Shown: positions 52,260-62,685 of the stretch, one piece after another
How the letters are laid out: each line of letters starts with the position of its first letter
Position numbering within the stretch: the stretch's first letter is position 1
Origin: Devosia sp. YR412
Lineage (GTDB): Bacteria > Pseudomonadota > Alphaproteobacteria > Rhizobiales > Devosiaceae
Reading direction: 5' to 3'
Assembly (NCBI RefSeq): GCF_900110945.1
Contig: NZ_FOFL01000001.1
Location: 744,001 to 808,000, forward strand
DNA: 64,000 nucleotides
Program-made: the position numbers and the translations under genes
The notes under the pieces: model-generated
Told to the model about the DNA's origin: nothing
Seen by the model: the letters and a program-made list of their open reading frames with translations, nothing else
Database searches by the model: none

Positions 52260-52787
52260 CTAGAGTTCGAAGCCCTTGGCGCGCAGTTCGGCGCGGACCT
52301 TGGCGAAAAATTCCGGGCGGGTGTTGTTGGTAAAAACCTGCAACACGGCCTGGAGGTCCGAATTGACCTCGGTATTGGCCTGGGCCAGCTTCTGGCCGGT
52401 CGGGGTCTCGTAGAAGGCGACGATCTGCTGCAGCTCTTCGACGGTAAAGCGGACAGCATAGATACGGGCAAACTGGTCGAGCAGCTCGCCCTTGCGGTCG
52501 CGATATTCCTCGAGGATCTTGCCGACGGCTTCATCGGTCTCGTCGACGATTTCTGGGTTCTGCGTCACGATCTGGCGCATGGTGCCGATGCCGATTTCGA
52601 CCAGGGTGATTTCATAGACCGAGGCGCGGTCGGTCAGGTCGATATACTTGCGGGCGAGAGCCAGCTGCTCGGGCGGCACTTCCTGCGCCATGGCAGGGGC
52701 GGCAACAGCGAGCATCGCCACGCCCAGGGCCATAGCCAGCAGCGCCTTGGCGCGCGTCATAACAGAGGTCATCGTCGAAAAAGCCAT
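52260..52787 (-). CDS. DUF2059 domain-containing exported protein
   Basis: A 175-residue exported protein with a signal peptide (about residues 1-30, LLAMALGVAMLAVAAPAMAQ) followed by a helical domain. DUF2059 proteins are widespread and of unknown function; the block PEFFAKVRAEL and FYETPTGQKLAQ are the family landmarks (FYxTPxGQ). ATG 52787 is chosen; other in-frame starts up to 52805 abut the stop of rpiA. It begins 18 bases after rpiA and probably shares its transcript. It may act in the envelope. No further role can be inferred. Confidence 0.85.
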   Translation of the reverse strand: MAFSTMTSVMTRAKALLAMALGVAMLAVAAPAMAQEVPPEQLALARKYIDLTDRASVYEITLVEIGIGTMRQIVTQNPEIVDETDEAVGKILEEYRDRKGELLDQFARIYAVRFTVEELQQIVAFYETPTGQKLAQANTEVNSDLQAVLQVFTNNTRPEFFAKVRAELRAKGFEL

Positions 52788-52805
52788 CTTGTCCCGATCC
52801 ATCAA

Positions 52806-53501
52806 TCAATCAGCCGCCAGCGTTCTTACGCCATCCGGGGTCGCCACATAAGCCGTCTTGCACATTTTGAGGAACAGGCCGTGCTGCACTACCCCCGCGA
52901 TATCGAGCAAGTCGCGTGATAGCGCTTCTGGCTGCGAAATGCGGCCAAAAAATGCATCAAGGATCAGGTGTCCACCGTCGGTGATCAAGGGCATGCCGGG
53001 GGCGGTTTCACGCAGCTTCAAGCCGCCTTCGGCGCCATGGCGGGCGATGGTTTCGGCCACCGCGTGATGCGTCGCGCCGAGGCCGAAACGGTTGACCTCG
53101 ATGGGCAGAGGGAAGCGGCCGAGCGTCTCGACCAGCTTGGAGACGTCGGCGATGACGATCATCGCGTCTGACGCTGCAGCGACGATCTTTTCGCGCAGCA
53201 GCGCGCCGCCACCGCCCTTGATCAGGTTGAGCTGGGGATCGATCTCGTCGGCGCCGTCGATGGTCAGGTCGAGCCGATCAAGTGCGTCGAGGTCGGACAG
53301 CGGAATGTTGAGCGAGCGGGCCTGCTCCGCCGTGGCCTCGGAGGTGGGCACGCAGAGGCAATCAAAGCCCTGGGCAACTTGCTGGCCGAGCAGATCAACG
53401 AAATGGCGGGCGGTGGAGCCGGTGCCGAGGCCGAGGCGCATGCCTGGCTTGACCTGGGTCAGCGCCATGGCGGCCGCCTGCCGTTTTAGATCCTCGCTCA
53501 T
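52806..53501 (-). CDS. rpiA: Ribose-5-phosphate isomerase A
   Basis: Interconverts ribose 5-phosphate and ribulose 5-phosphate in the pentose phosphate pathway. 231 residues, typical. Blocks: [16 protein letters not shown] near 24-39 (phosphate binding), [28 protein letters not shown] near 78-105, containing the catalytic Glu (ALLREK), and [13 protein letters not shown]. It ends [14 protein letters not shown] 53501 ([11 protein letters not shown]) is a good start. It is the first gene before the DUF2059 gene; the upstream 254 bp to the divergent L,D-transpeptidase hold both promoters. Confidence 0.95.
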   Translation of the reverse strand: MSEDLKRQAAAMALTQVKPGMRLGLGTGSTARHFVDLLGQQVAQGFDCLCVPTSEATAEQARSLNIPLSDLDALDRLDLTIDGADEIDPQLNLIKGGGGALLREKIVAAASDAMIVIADVSKLVETLGRFPLPIEVNRFGLGATHHAVAETIARHGAEGGLKLRETAPGMPLITDGGHLILDAFFGRISQPEALSRDLLDIAGVVQHGLFLKMCKTAYVATPDGVRTLAAD

Positions 53502-53755
53502 GATTGCCCTCTCGCTGGTGTTGGGCTGGAAATTGCAGGGTGCGCCGGGCCTGTCAATGCTGCCTTGGGCGCAAGATCACGGATTGGTGACCGCGGAGTG
53601 TAACCGGCTAGCAACACATTTTAGTGAAGGTGCTCAGAGTGTGGCGATTCAGAGGCAGGGTGGCCTTTCCGCACCACTGCAATACGCGTAAGCAACCGAA
53701 ATTCTTGGAGCGGGCGAAACGATTCCCCGTTCTACTTCAGAGGCCAAGTCGTCAG

Positions 53756-54352
53756 ATGCTCAATATCAAGTCAGTGGCAGCACTCGGGCTGTCGATACTC
53801 CTGTCGGCAACCAGCGTGATGCCTGCCACGGCAGCGCTGGTGTACGATCCGCTCAATGCCAACTGGATTGATTCGAGCCAGCTGCCCAAGCGCAGCCCGC
53901 GCGCCGGCAGCCCGATCCAGAAGGAAATCGTCGAGTACGAGACCAGCCAGGCACCCGGCACGATCGTGATCGAGACCGGCGAGCGCCGGCTCTATCTGGT
54001 GTTGGAAGACGGCAAGGCGCTGAAATACGGCATCGGCGTCGGCCGCGACGGCTTTACCTGGGCCGGCACCCACCGCATCACCCGCAAAGCGGAATGGCCC
54101 GGCTGGACCCCGCCGGCACAGATGCGCAAGCGCGTTCCGGACCTGCCCGCCTATATGGAAGGCGGCCCGGACAATCCGCTCGGCGCGCGTGCCCTCTATA
54201 TCGGCTCGACGCTGTATCGCGTGCATGGCACGTCCGAGCCCTGGTCGATCGGCCAGGCCGTTTCCTCGGGCTGCATCCGTCTGACCAATGAAGACGTCAC
54301 CGACCTCTACGAACGTGTCGCGGTCGGCGCCCGCATCGTCGTCAACCACTAA
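53756..54352 (+). CDS. L,D-transpeptidase (YkuD family)
   Basis: A 198-residue exported enzyme that cross-links peptidoglycan or attaches proteins to it. Signal peptide of about 26 residues (LSILLSATSVMPATA). The catalytic domain has YLVLEDGKALKYGIGVGRDG near 88 and the active-site motif HGTSEPWS-N6-SSGCIRL, with Cys173 as nucleophile and His about 160. No peptidoglycan-binding domain is present. ATG 53756 (MLNIKSVAAL) is chosen since the longer frame upstream lacks coding character. It is preceded by a non-coding 254-bp region and ends in a strong terminator. Together with the LysM protein it is a cell-wall gene. Confidence 0.92.
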   Translation: MLNIKSVAALGLSILLSATSVMPATAALVYDPLNANWIDSSQLPKRSPRAGSPIQKEIVEYETSQAPGTIVIETGERRLYLVLEDGKALKYGIGVGRDGFTWAGTHRITRKAEWPGWTPPAQMRKRVPDLPAYMEGGPDNPLGARALYIGSTLYRVHGTSEPWSIGQAVSSGCIRLTNEDVTDLYERVAVGARIVVNH

Positions 54353-54381
54353 GCCCTTCTGCATTCGTGCAAAATTTAGAG

Positions 54382-54409
54382 AGGACCACCTTCGGGTGGT
54401 CCTTTTTGT
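54382..54409 (+). terminator. Terminator of the L,D-transpeptidase gene
   Basis: AGGACCACC and GGTGGTCCT form a 9-bp stem with the stable TTCG tetraloop, followed by TTTTTG. Confidence 0.92.
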
Positions 54410-54455
54410 TTGTGCCGGGCTTTGAAAGCCGAACGGCAGGCTATAGATTTGTCCG

Positions 54456-55469
54456 ATGACCGCTGCCGCCACCCCTGCCCGACCGCTGATCGACCGTTTC
54501 GGGCGACAGATTTCCTATTTGCGCATTTCGGTGACGGATCGCTGCGATTTCCGCTGCGTCTATTGCATGGCCGAAGACATGACCTTCCTGCCCAAACGGG
54601 ACGTGCTGAGCTTTGAGGAGATCGAGGCGATCGCCGGCGCCTTCATCGCGCGGGGCACGACCAAGATCAGGCTGACCGGCGGCGAGCCGCTAGTGCGGCG
54701 AGATATCATGAAGCTGGTAGACACGCTGGGACAGCGTATCGGCCATGGGCTGGATGAGCTGACGCTCACCACCAATGGCAGCCAGTTGCGCAAGCATGCG
54801 CAGGGCCTGTTCCACGCCGGTGTGCGGCGGCTCAATGTGTCGCTGGATACGCTGGACGAGCAGCGCTTCAAGGACATCACGCGGCGCGGGCGGATTGCCG
54901 ATGTACTCGACGGGATCGACGCGGCGCAGGACGCAGGCCTGGCGATCAAGATCAACATGGTGGCGATGCGCGGCGTCAATGACGACGAGATCGAGCCCAT
55001 GATGGCCTGGGCACATGGGCGGAGCATGGGCCTGACGCTGATCGAGGGCATGCCGCTGGGCGAAGTGGGCATCGACCGGGTGGACAGCTATTTGCCGCTG
55101 CGCGAGCTGCATGACACGCTTTCGCGGCGCTATACGCTGACCCGGCTGGACAAGAAGACCGGCGGACCGGCGCGCTATTCCCATGTCGCCGAAACCGGCG
55201 GCGTTTTGGGCTTCATCACCCCGATGAGCCATAATTTCTGCGAAAGCTGCAACCGTGTGCGCCTGACGGCGACGGGCCAGCTGTTCCTGTGCCTGGGCCA
55301 GGAAGACCAGGTCAACCTGCGCGACGCTTTGCGCGATGGTGGCCCGGAGGCGCTGGACGCCGCGATGGACCATGCCATGGCTATCAAGCCCAAGGGGCAT
55401 GATTTTGTTATCGACCGCAGCCGGACTGAGCCGGCGCTGGGGCGGCATATGAGTGTTACAGGAGGCTAG
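54456..55469 (+). CDS. moaA: GTP 3',8-cyclase MoaA
   Basis: Radical-SAM enzyme that with MoaC makes cyclic pyranopterin phosphate for molybdenum cofactor. 337 residues. N-terminal Fe-S cluster Cys30, Cys34 and Cys37 (CDFRCVYC), SAM-binding GGEPLVRRD near 71-79, and the C-terminal cluster CESCNRVRL near 264 with the third Cys in FLCLGQED. It ends with the Gly-Gly tail (VTGG), as needed for activity. ATG 54456 ([10 protein letters not shown]). The next gene begins one base past the stop, so the two may be co-transcribed; other mo genes are not in the window. Confidence 0.96.
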   Translation: MTAAATPARPLIDRFGRQISYLRISVTDRCDFRCVYCMAEDMTFLPKRDVLSFEEIEAIAGAFIARGTTKIRLTGGEPLVRRDIMKLVDTLGQRIGHGLDELTLTTNGSQLRKHAQGLFHAGVRRLNVSLDTLDEQRFKDITRRGRIADVLDGIDAAQDAGLAIKINMVAMRGVNDDEIEPMMAWAHGRSMGLTLIEGMPLGEVGIDRVDSYLPLRELHDTLSRRYTLTRLDKKTGGPARYSHVAETGGVLGFITPMSHNFCESCNRVRLTATGQLFLCLGQEDQVNLRDALRDGGPEALDAAMDHAMAIKPKGHDFVIDRSRTEPALGRHMSVTGG

Positions 55470-55470
55470 A

Positions 55471-56148
55471 ATGGGCGAACGGACGACGATTACGGCCAGC
55501 GATGGCTTTACGCTCAATGCCTATGTGGCCAAACCCGAGGGCAAGCCGCGCGGCGCCGTCGTGCTGATCCAGGAGGTCTGGGGTCTTAACGACTGGATCC
55601 GCAGCGAAGTCGACCGCTATGCGAGCGAGGGCTTTCTCACGGTGGCGCCGGCCATGTTCGACCGGGTCGAGTTTGGCTATGAGAGCAATAATTATGGACC
55701 GGAACAGTTCGCCGTGATCGGCGAGCTGATGAAGAAGTTCGACCACAAGACGGCGCTGCTCGACGTGGCCGCAGCGATTGGCAAAGCCTCCGAAGGCGGT
55801 AAGGTCGGCATCACGGGCTATTGCTTTGGTGGCGCCGTTAGCTGGCGTGCTGCCGCGCATGAGGGCATGGGGCTGAGCGCGGCCTCGGGCTATTATGGCG
55901 GTGGCGTGCCGAACTATGTCGAGCTGGCGCCGCGCATTCCGACCGAGATGCATTTCGGCGATCAGGACAGCGGTATTCCGCTGGAGCAGATCGAGGCGCT
56001 GAAGGCCCGGCATCCCGAAGCTGACATATACACCTATCCAGCCGGCCACGGCTTCTGCAACAGCGGCCGCCCGGCGAGCTTTAATGCCGCGGCCTGCGAA
56101 AAGGCCCAGGCGCGTACGCTCGCCTTCTTCAGCCAGCATCTTGGATAA
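55471..56148 (+). CDS. Dienelactone hydrolase family protein
   Basis: A 225-residue alpha/beta-hydrolase of the DLH family. Nucleophile Cys118 in GYCFGGAVSW, with the Asp in FGDQDSGIP and the His in AGHGFCN completing the triad. DLH-type enzymes cleave dienelactone in chlorocatechol breakdown, but most relatives, like this one, act on unknown esters or lactones. ATG 55471 follows AGGAGG and overlaps nothing: moaA ends at 55469. The stop overlaps the following small gene's TTG start region. Confidence 0.9.
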   Translation: MGERTTITASDGFTLNAYVAKPEGKPRGAVVLIQEVWGLNDWIRSEVDRYASEGFLTVAPAMFDRVEFGYESNNYGPEQFAVIGELMKKFDHKTALLDVAAAIGKASEGGKVGITGYCFGGAVSWRAAAHEGMGLSAASGYYGGGVPNYVELAPRIPTEMHFGDQDSGIPLEQIEALKARHPEADIYTYPAGHGFCNSGRPASFNAAACEKAQARTLAFFSQHLG

Positions 56149-56548
56149 CCTTCGACAGCATCGGGACTATCTCGACGCCGAGTGGCGCGCCCTGCAGGCC
56201 GCGCCACTCTCGGCGCGCAAGGCCATGCTGGTTGCGGCTCTGCTGGATGCCTATGTGGATCGAAATTTTGCCAATGATCCAGCCGCCGAGGATATCCTGG
56301 CCTATCGGGCGGATGTTGCAGAGGCGTCCCCTGCCCTGGGGCAGATCATGGACCTGTGTTCCGGGCGGGCGCGGTTGGTGACGGAGGCAGTCGAAGTGCC
56401 GATCGCCGACTATGGCGCGTTGGCCGTGGAGGACTTCATGGTCAGCCTCTACAATGACCACAGCGTGCAGCGGCTGACGGTGGTGGCGTCAGACGGAACG
56501 CGGCGGGCTATGCTGGCGATTGTCGCGGAGGCGATGGCGGGGCTCTAG
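56141..56548 (+). CDS. Hypothetical protein after the dienelactone hydrolase
   Basis: About 135 residues if it starts at the TTG at 56141, which overlaps the hydrolase's last codons; another ATG is at 56223. It is mainly helical at the N-terminus (RALQAAPLSARKAMLVAALLDAYVDRNF) and then has strands (ARLVTEAVEVPIADYG, LMVSLYNDHS-like VSLYNDHSVQRLTVVAS). I do not recognise the family. The coding character is good and the frame is open for the whole length, so it is likely real. It shares the moaA-DLH transcript. It is convergent with the VOC gene, the two stops being directly adjacent. Confidence 0.6.
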   Translation: MDNLRQHRDYLDAEWRALQAAPLSARKAMLVAALLDAYVDRNFANDPAAEDILAYRADVAEASPALGQIMDLCSGRARLVTEAVEVPIADYGALAVEDFMVSLYNDHSVQRLTVVASDGTRRAMLAIVAEAMAGL

Positions 56549-56950
56549 CTACCGGCCGTCGGCGCGCTCCACCAGTTCCACGATGATCCCGTCGGGATCA
56601 CGCACGAAGGCGACGCGGCGGAGCATGTCGGTGAAGATGGCGGGGCGTGGGGCTTCGACGATGTCGATGCCGGCGGCGGCGAGTTTTTCCACCATGGCGT
56701 CGATGTCGTCGAAGGCGAAGGTCAGGTGGCGCATGCCGGCTTCGTGGGGCGGCACGTCGCGGGAGCGGGCTATGTTGGCCACCGGACACGATATTTCGAG
56801 CATGCCGCTGCCGGTATCAAGGAAGGCGACTTCGCCGCGCGGGCTTTTCTGGCGCAGGGCCAGGGTCAGCCCGAGCAGACCGCAATAGAAGTCCACGGTC
56901 CGGTCGAGATTACCGGAGGTCATGCCGATATGTTCGAAACCGAGCAGCAC
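56549..56950 (-). CDS. VOC family (glyoxalase/bleomycin-resistance) protein
   Basis: A 133-residue protein of the vicinal oxygen chelate superfamily. The two beta-alpha-beta-beta-beta units show His in GFEHIGMTSGNLDRTVDFYCGLLG (residues about 4-26, seen as FEHIGMTSGNLDRTVDFY), Glu and His in MRHLTFAFDDID, and Glu in VRDPDGIIVELVE. Metal ligands typical of glyoxalase-type enzymes are present, so it may act as a metal-dependent lyase or dioxygenase, but the substrate is unknown. Start GTG 56950 is the only choice with full domain coverage. It lies 15 bases after the Lrp gene (both minus), so both may be in one transcript. Confidence 0.82.
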   Translation of the reverse strand: MLLGFEHIGMTSGNLDRTVDFYCGLLGLTLALRQKSPRGEVAFLDTGSGMLEISCPVANIARSRDVPPHEAGMRHLTFAFDDIDAMVEKLAAAGIDIVEAPRPAIFTDMLRRVAFVRDPDGIIVELVERADGR

Positions 56951-56965
56951 GTTCGCCTCGAAATG

Positions 56966-57451
56966 CTACTTGTCGTCGTCGACGACGATGGCGAAATCGA
57001 GCGGCAGGGCGGTGGTGTATTTGATCTGGCCCATGGCGAAAGCCGAACTCACATCGGTCAGATTGATCTTGCTGATCAGGCGCTTGTAGAAGGTGTCATA
57101 GGCATGGATATCGGGCACCACGACGCGCATCAGGTAGTCGACATCGCCGCTCATGCGATAGAATTCAACGACTTCCGGGAATTCGTCGATCACGCCCGCG
57201 AACTTGCGCATCCAGGCTTCATTGTGCTCGTTGGTCTTGACCGAGACGAAGACGGTGACGCCGACATTGACCTTGACCGGGTCGAGCACGGCGACGCGGC
57301 GCTGGATGACGCCATCCTCTTCCATCTTCTGGATACGGCGCCAGCAGGGCGTGGTGGAGAGGCCGACCTTGCGGCCGATTTCTGCCACCGGCATGGTCGC
57401 ATCCTTCTGCAGAAGGGTGAGAATCTTGCGGTCGATCTTGTCCAGTGCCAT
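56966..57451 (-). CDS. Lrp/AsnC-family regulator
   Basis: A 161-residue regulator: AsnC-type HTH at residues about 3-60 (KIDRKILTLLQKDATMPVAEIG, VGLSTTPCWRRIQKME) and RAM domain at about 70-150 (FYRMSGDVDYLMRVVVPDI). It probably controls amino acid genes in response to an amino acid. It is followed by the VOC gene at a 15-base distance, which may be its target. I chose ATG 57451 since GGGGG is four bases upstream of it and the other ATG at 57454 is too close. It is distinct from PutR at 8885. Confidence 0.88.
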   Translation of the reverse strand: MALDKIDRKILTLLQKDATMPVAEIGRKVGLSTTPCWRRIQKMEEDGVIQRRVAVLDPVKVNVGVTVFVSVKTNEHNEAWMRKFAGVIDEFPEVVEFYRMSGDVDYLMRVVVPDIHAYDTFYKRLISKINLTDVSSAFAMGQIKYTTALPLDFAIVVDDDK

Positions 57452-57591
57452 CATGCCCCCGTGAAATCAGATTTCTCTTTTCGGCTTAATTCGCCGATAA
57501 TTCGAACGAATACCTGCCACACCCGCGGTGAACTAGCAATAATCTTGCGCAGATTATGTGATGCGACCGGATTCACCATCGGTGAACCATA

Positions 57592-58149
57592 TCATCGCCA
57601 GAAGCTGCCCAACCAGTCGAACAGACCAGACGGCCGGGCGTTGTCGCGGCGCCATTGACTGGGCGTGTCAAAGCCGCCGGCCCAGATGCCCCTGCCCTCT
57701 GCCCGTGCTTCGCCCTCTTCGTGCCAATAGCCGCCGGATGAGATGGCGAGGCCCTCGCTGACCATGATGCTGCCGAGGTCGCGGCCCTGCACCGAACAGG
57801 TGGCGAGGGTGCGGCCATATTGGTCGTGGCCGTCGGACTGGCAATCCACCGACGCTGCCGCCAGCAGACCCGCCAGGCGATCGCGGGCGGTGCGGCCGCA
57901 GGGCCTTGACTGGCCTTTGGCATCATCGCAGAGCTGGGCAAGTTCGGGCGCGTCGATACCGAGCAGGCGGATGCGGATGTCACCCATGCGGAAACTGTCG
58001 CCGTCGCTGGCACGGGCCTGACCGATCAGCGGCGGCGAAGCCGGCTCAAGTGCCGCGACCAGCACGGCTATGCCGGCGAGCAGCAGGATGACCAGCAGGG
58101 CACCGAAGCGGGTGCGGAAAAGACCAATGCGTCGGAATTGTCGCGCCAG
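57592..58149 (-). CDS. Thermonuclease-family (SNase) protein, membrane anchored
   Basis: A staphylococcal-nuclease-like protein. From the GTG at 58065 it has 157 residues; the frame continues upstream, without ATG, GTG or TTG, to a CTG at 58149 and adds a membrane anchor (FGALLVILLLAGIAVLVAAL). Catalytic blocks: SDGDSFRMGDIRIRLLGIDAPEL gives the Asp, Arg and Asp/Glu of the family, and YGRTLATCSVQGRDLGSIMV gives the other Arg. The C-terminus (PSGLFDWLGSFWR) is rich in aromatic residues. Likely function is hydrolysis of nucleic acid in the periplasm, but many relatives bind other targets. I favour the extended form since the anchor is otherwise broken. Confidence 0.8.
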   Translation of the reverse strand: MARQFRRIGLFRTRFGALLVILLLAGIAVLVAALEPASPPLIGQARASDGDSFRMGDIRIRLLGIDAPELAQLCDDAKGQSRPCGRTARDRLAGLLAAASVDCQSDGHDQYGRTLATCSVQGRDLGSIMVSEGLAISSGGYWHEEGEARAEGRGIWAGGFDTPSQWRRDNARPSGLFDWLGSFWR

Positions 58150-58229
58150 GATTTCACCGCCCGTTAACTACGCGCTCGCTAGTGTCACAACCAGAGTAGC
58201 GGACGCGTCCTAAGTTCGCATTGTTAGTA

Positions 58230-59767
<1,538 letters not shown>

Positions 59768-59771
<4 letters not shown>

Positions 59772-60427
59772 GCGGCGCCTCCGGCTGGCGGCGTCACCGC
59801 TGTCCGGCCCAGTTCCGTCAATCCGTAGATGCCCCGGCTTTCGCGCTGGAACCAGCCATGGACATTGCTGCGCAGGATGGTCGGCGCTCGCGTGACGATG
59901 GCTTTGAGCTGGCTGGGACTTTGTGATCCGGAGAGCAGCGCGGTGGCGCAGAGAATGCAGTCCTGCCGGTAGGCAGTCATGATGGGCTTGCCGCGACCGC
60001 CGCCCTTCTGCGGATCCCCGACCCGCCGCTTGTGTTCGTCGAGCAGGCGGGAGCGGCGCTTGGCATCGCGGCGGGGCGTGGCGGCAAAGGGGGCAACCAC
60101 CACTTCCACATCGCCGGATTCGGCGACGGTGATGAGACCGAATCCAAGCCGGCGGCAGAGATTGCGGAAGCGGGCATCCTGTTCGCGTCCCTTGCCGGAC
60201 CGAGACAGGCGGGCCGCCAACCAGACCTCATCGCAATAGGCGGCGCGCTGGACGCCTTGCATGACCAGTTCGAGATTAAAGCTCAGCTTCATCTCGCAGA
60301 CGACGACCGCCGGCGGCTCGCCATCCCTAACGCCGACGAGGTCGCAGCCATTGACCTCGCCTTTGACGGCATAGCCGGCGCCTTCCATGAAGGCTTTCAG
60401 CGGGAGGTAGAGGTCGGTCTCGGCCAT
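59768..60427 (-). CDS. DUF2161 domain-containing protein
   Basis: A 219-residue protein of the DUF2161 family, listed as PD-(D/E)XK phosphodiesterase-like. The likely nuclease core is in the N-terminal half: a conserved Glu in VVVCEMKLSFNLELVMQGVQRA with the ExK pair (EMK), and DLYLPLKAFMEGAGYAVKGEV at the start. The C-terminal region (TAYRQDCILCATALLSGSQSP and YGLTELGRTAV) looks like a small winged helix. The function is unknown. It begins 17 bases downstream of cobT and is convergent with the membrane kinase (stops share CTAG). The link with cobT may be chance. Confidence 0.82.
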
Positions 60428-60444
60428 GGTCGTGCCTTGCAGCG

Positions 60445-61467
60445 TCAGCCTTCCTTGCCGCTCACCGCTGCACTTTCGAAGGTCGCCATGTTGTTGTGGA
60501 GGTGGAGCGCTGTCTTGGCGAGGACGGCGGCCAGGGCGGCGCCGGAGCCTTCGCCGAGACGCATGCCGAGGTCGAGGAGGCCTTTCTGGCCCATGGCTTC
60601 AAGGGCGCGGGCGTGGCCGGTTTCGGCGGAGACGTGGGCGAAGAGGCAGTGGTCGATGCTGGCCGGGTTGACGGCGTGAGCGATGGCGGCTGCAGCGGTG
60701 GCGACGAAGCCGTCGATGATGACCGGGACCTTCTGGTGGCGGGCGGCGATCAGGGCGCCGAGCATGGCGGCGATTTCGCGGCCGCCGAGTCGAGCCAGAA
60801 TGGACAGCGGGTGGTCGAGTTCGCCCTTGTGGCGGGCCAGGGCGCGGTCGACGGCATCGGCCTTGCGGGCGAGACCGTGGTCGTCGACGCCGGTGCCGCG
60901 ACCGACCCAGTCGGCGCCGGTGCCGCCATAAAGAGCGGCATAGATGGCGGCGGCGACGGTGGTATTGCCGATACCCATTTCGCCGAGGCAGATCAGGTCG
61001 GGCTTACCGGCAATGGCTTCCATGCCATAGGCAATGGTGGCGGCGCACATCTTGTCGTCGAGCGCGGCTTCGAGGGTAATGTCGCCGGTGGGCAGTTCCA
61101 GCGCTAGTTCGAAGACGCGCAGGTTGATTTCATGCAGGGCGCAAATCTGGGAAATGGCAGCGCCGCCATTGGTGAAATTGGCGACCATCTGGGCGGTGAC
61201 TTCGCGCGGGAAGGCCGAGACGCCCTGATCGGTGACGCCGTGATTGGCGGCGAAAATCGTGACCATGGGATTGTCTAGACGGGGTTTTGCCCTGCCCTGC
61301 CAGCGGGCGAGAAATTCGACGAGACCTTCCAAAGCGCCGAGCGAGCCGGCCGGTTTGGTGAGCTGTGCGTCGCGCGCGCGGACGGCGGCAACGGCCGATT
61401 CGTCGCCATCGGGGGGCAGCGTCAGGAGCTCGATCACATCGGCATAGGCAGGGTTGAGCGTGGGCAT
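60445..61467 (-). CDS. cobT: Nicotinate-nucleotide--dimethylbenzimidazole phosphoribosyltransferase
   Basis: Activates 5,6-dimethylbenzimidazole for cobalamin (vitamin B12) by transferring ribose 5-phosphate from nicotinate mononucleotide. 340 residues. Blocks: TIFAANHGVTDQGVSAFP near 89-106, GEMGIGNTTVAAAI near 170-183, GTGVDDHGLARK, and RLGEGSGAALA near 317-327 with the catalytic Glu. ATG 61467 (MPTLNPAYADVIE). It is divergent from cobS, the next enzyme of lower-ligand assembly, with 65 bp or less between them, so both may share a regulatory region. No cobalamin riboswitch seen. Confidence 0.96.
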   Translation of the reverse strand: MPTLNPAYADVIELLTLPPDGDESAVAAVRARDAQLTKPAGSLGALEGLVEFLARWQGRAKPRLDNPMVTIFAANHGVTDQGVSAFPREVTAQMVANFTNGGAAISQICALHEINLRVFELALELPTGDITLEAALDDKMCAATIAYGMEAIAGKPDLICLGEMGIGNTTVAAAIYAALYGGTGADWVGRGTGVDDHGLARKADAVDRALARHKGELDHPLSILARLGGREIAAMLGALIAARHQKVPVIIDGFVATAAAAIAHAVNPASIDHCLFAHVSAETGHARALEAMGQKGLLDLGMRLGEGSGAALAAVLAKTALHLHNNMATFESAAVSGKEG

Positions 61468-61532
61468 GGCGTGTCACGGAGGTTCGGGATAGGAGTTGGC
61501 CGACTTGTTGCCGATTGCAGGATGAAAAGCAA

Positions 61533-62363
61533 TTGAACCCCGAAGACCCTTCCGTCGAACCCGCGGAACCGACCCGCCAGCGCGCGGTGACCGAAGGCCT
61601 GGGCCTCAAGGCCGATGTCATCATGGCGCTGCGGTTTTTCTCGCGGCTGCCGACGGGGGATTCGACCCATCAGGTGCCCGATCTGGGGCGGATCGCGATG
61701 GCGCTGCCGCTGGCCAGCGTGCTGATCGGTCTTGGGCCGGTCTTGCTGCTGATCGGCGGGGCGCTGGTCGGGCTGCCGGCCTATTTTGCGGCGGCGCTGG
61801 CGGTGGGGGCCATGGTTGTTGCCAGCGGGGCAATGGCCGAGGACGCGCTGGCGGATGCGGCGGATGGGCTGTTTGGCGGGCACACAATCGAACGGCGGCT
61901 GGAGATCATGAAGGACAGCCGGCATGGCACCTATGGCGTGGCGGCGCTGTGCCTTTTCGTCCTGTTGCGAGTGACGGGCCTCGGGGCGATTGCGGCGATC
62001 AATCCGCTGACGGCGGGGGCGATCTGGCTGGCGGCGAACATTGCCGGACGATCGGGCGCGCTGTGGCTGGCGGTGGCGCTGCCGCCGGTGCGGCGCGATG
62101 GGGCGTCGGCGACGGCGGGACAGGTGCCAGGGCGGAGCTTTGCCGTGGGGGCGGTGTTTGCTGTGGTGCTGCTGTTTCTGCTGGCGGGACCGGCGACGAG
62201 TGTTTTGGGACTGGGTGCGGCGCTGCTGGCGGCTGTGATGGTGATTGCCGGCTGGACGGCGCTGTGCCGGCGCATGGTCGGCGGGCAAACCGGGGATCTG
62301 ATCGGGGCGCTGGGGGCGCTGGTGGAGATTGCGGTGCTGGCGGTGTTGTTGCCCTTAGCCTGA
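61533..62363 (+). CDS. cobS: Adenosylcobinamide-GDP ribazoletransferase
   Basis: Inner-membrane enzyme that joins the activated lower ligand to adenosylcobinamide-GDP, the last steps of B12 assembly (also called cobV). About 276 residues. The first block ALRFFSRLPTGDS near 33-45 is the family N-term; then DALADAADGLFGGHTIERRLEIMKDSRHGTYGV, seen in parts as DAADGLFGG and MKDSRHGTYG, the metal and substrate motif. Several membrane helices follow. The start is uncertain: TTG 61515, or TTG 61533 with AGGA upstream (I chose this); no ATG before the first block. It is divergent from cobT. Confidence 0.92.
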   Translation: MNPEDPSVEPAEPTRQRAVTEGLGLKADVIMALRFFSRLPTGDSTHQVPDLGRIAMALPLASVLIGLGPVLLLIGGALVGLPAYFAAALAVGAMVVASGAMAEDALADAADGLFGGHTIERRLEIMKDSRHGTYGVAALCLFVLLRVTGLGAIAAINPLTAGAIWLAANIAGRSGALWLAVALPPVRRDGASATAGQVPGRSFAVGAVFAVVLLFLLAGPATSVLGLGAALLAAVMVIAGWTALCRRMVGGQTGDLIGALGALVEIAVLAVLLPLA

Positions 62364-62378
62364 ACGGGAGCCTCCAAT

Positions 62379-62495
62379 ACCCCCATCCGACCCCTTCGGG
62401 GCCACCCTCCCCACAAGGGGGAGGGATAAGAAAGATCGCGTTCGCTGAGCGAGGGCTTCCCTCCCCTGAATGGGGAGGGATTGAGGGTGGGGTGA
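62379..62495. repeat. Composite palindromic repeat
   Basis: CCCCCATCCGACCCCTTCGG and CCACCCTCCCCACAAGGGGG AGGG form the left element; TTCCCTCCCCTGAATGGGGA and GGGATTGAGGGTGGGGTG form the right one, separated by GATCGCGTTCGCTGAGCGAG. The order and the right element resemble those at 50592-50740. Confidence 0.6.
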
Positions 62496-62573
62496 TGAAT
62501 GACCACAGCAGGAAGGTAGAGCCAAAAGGATGGCTACCGCCATGCGAGCGTAGCTCTAATAGCCTTCTTCACT

Positions 62574-62598
62574 CAAATTGCTCCACAGGAGCGATTTG
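62574..62598. repeat. 11-bp hairpin like those upstream of the isomerase
   Basis: CAAATTGCTCC-ACA-GGAGCGATTTG has 11 pairs (one a G-T pair) and a 3-base loop, then TCC. It has the same geometry as AAAATCACGCC-ACC-GGCGTGATTTT at 22787-22811, followed there by TGCC. Confidence 0.6.
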
Positions 62599-62685
62599 TC
62601 CCCTCGGGCCATTCAGAAGCCTTGAAATTGACTTCGATGATGCCTTTATCGTCTTGATGGATTTGGGAAAGTCGAGGGCGCGGGC

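Larger units (their letters stand above)
62364..62685. other. Repeat-rich intergenic region between cobS and the aspartic protease gene
   Basis: 322 bp without a gene I can support. Left part has palindromic repeats (62379-62430 and 62458-62495). Further right is a hairpin at 62574-62598. The last 80 bases should contain the promoter of the protease gene, but no clear promoter is visible. Confidence 0.6.

Noticed and set aside
61468-61532. Cobalamin riboswitch between cobT and cobS
   Set aside because: The gap is far too short for one and shows no matching motif.
62355-62543. 62-codon minus-strand frame with a signal-like start
   Set aside because: Most of it is translated repeat sequence; no ribosome site.
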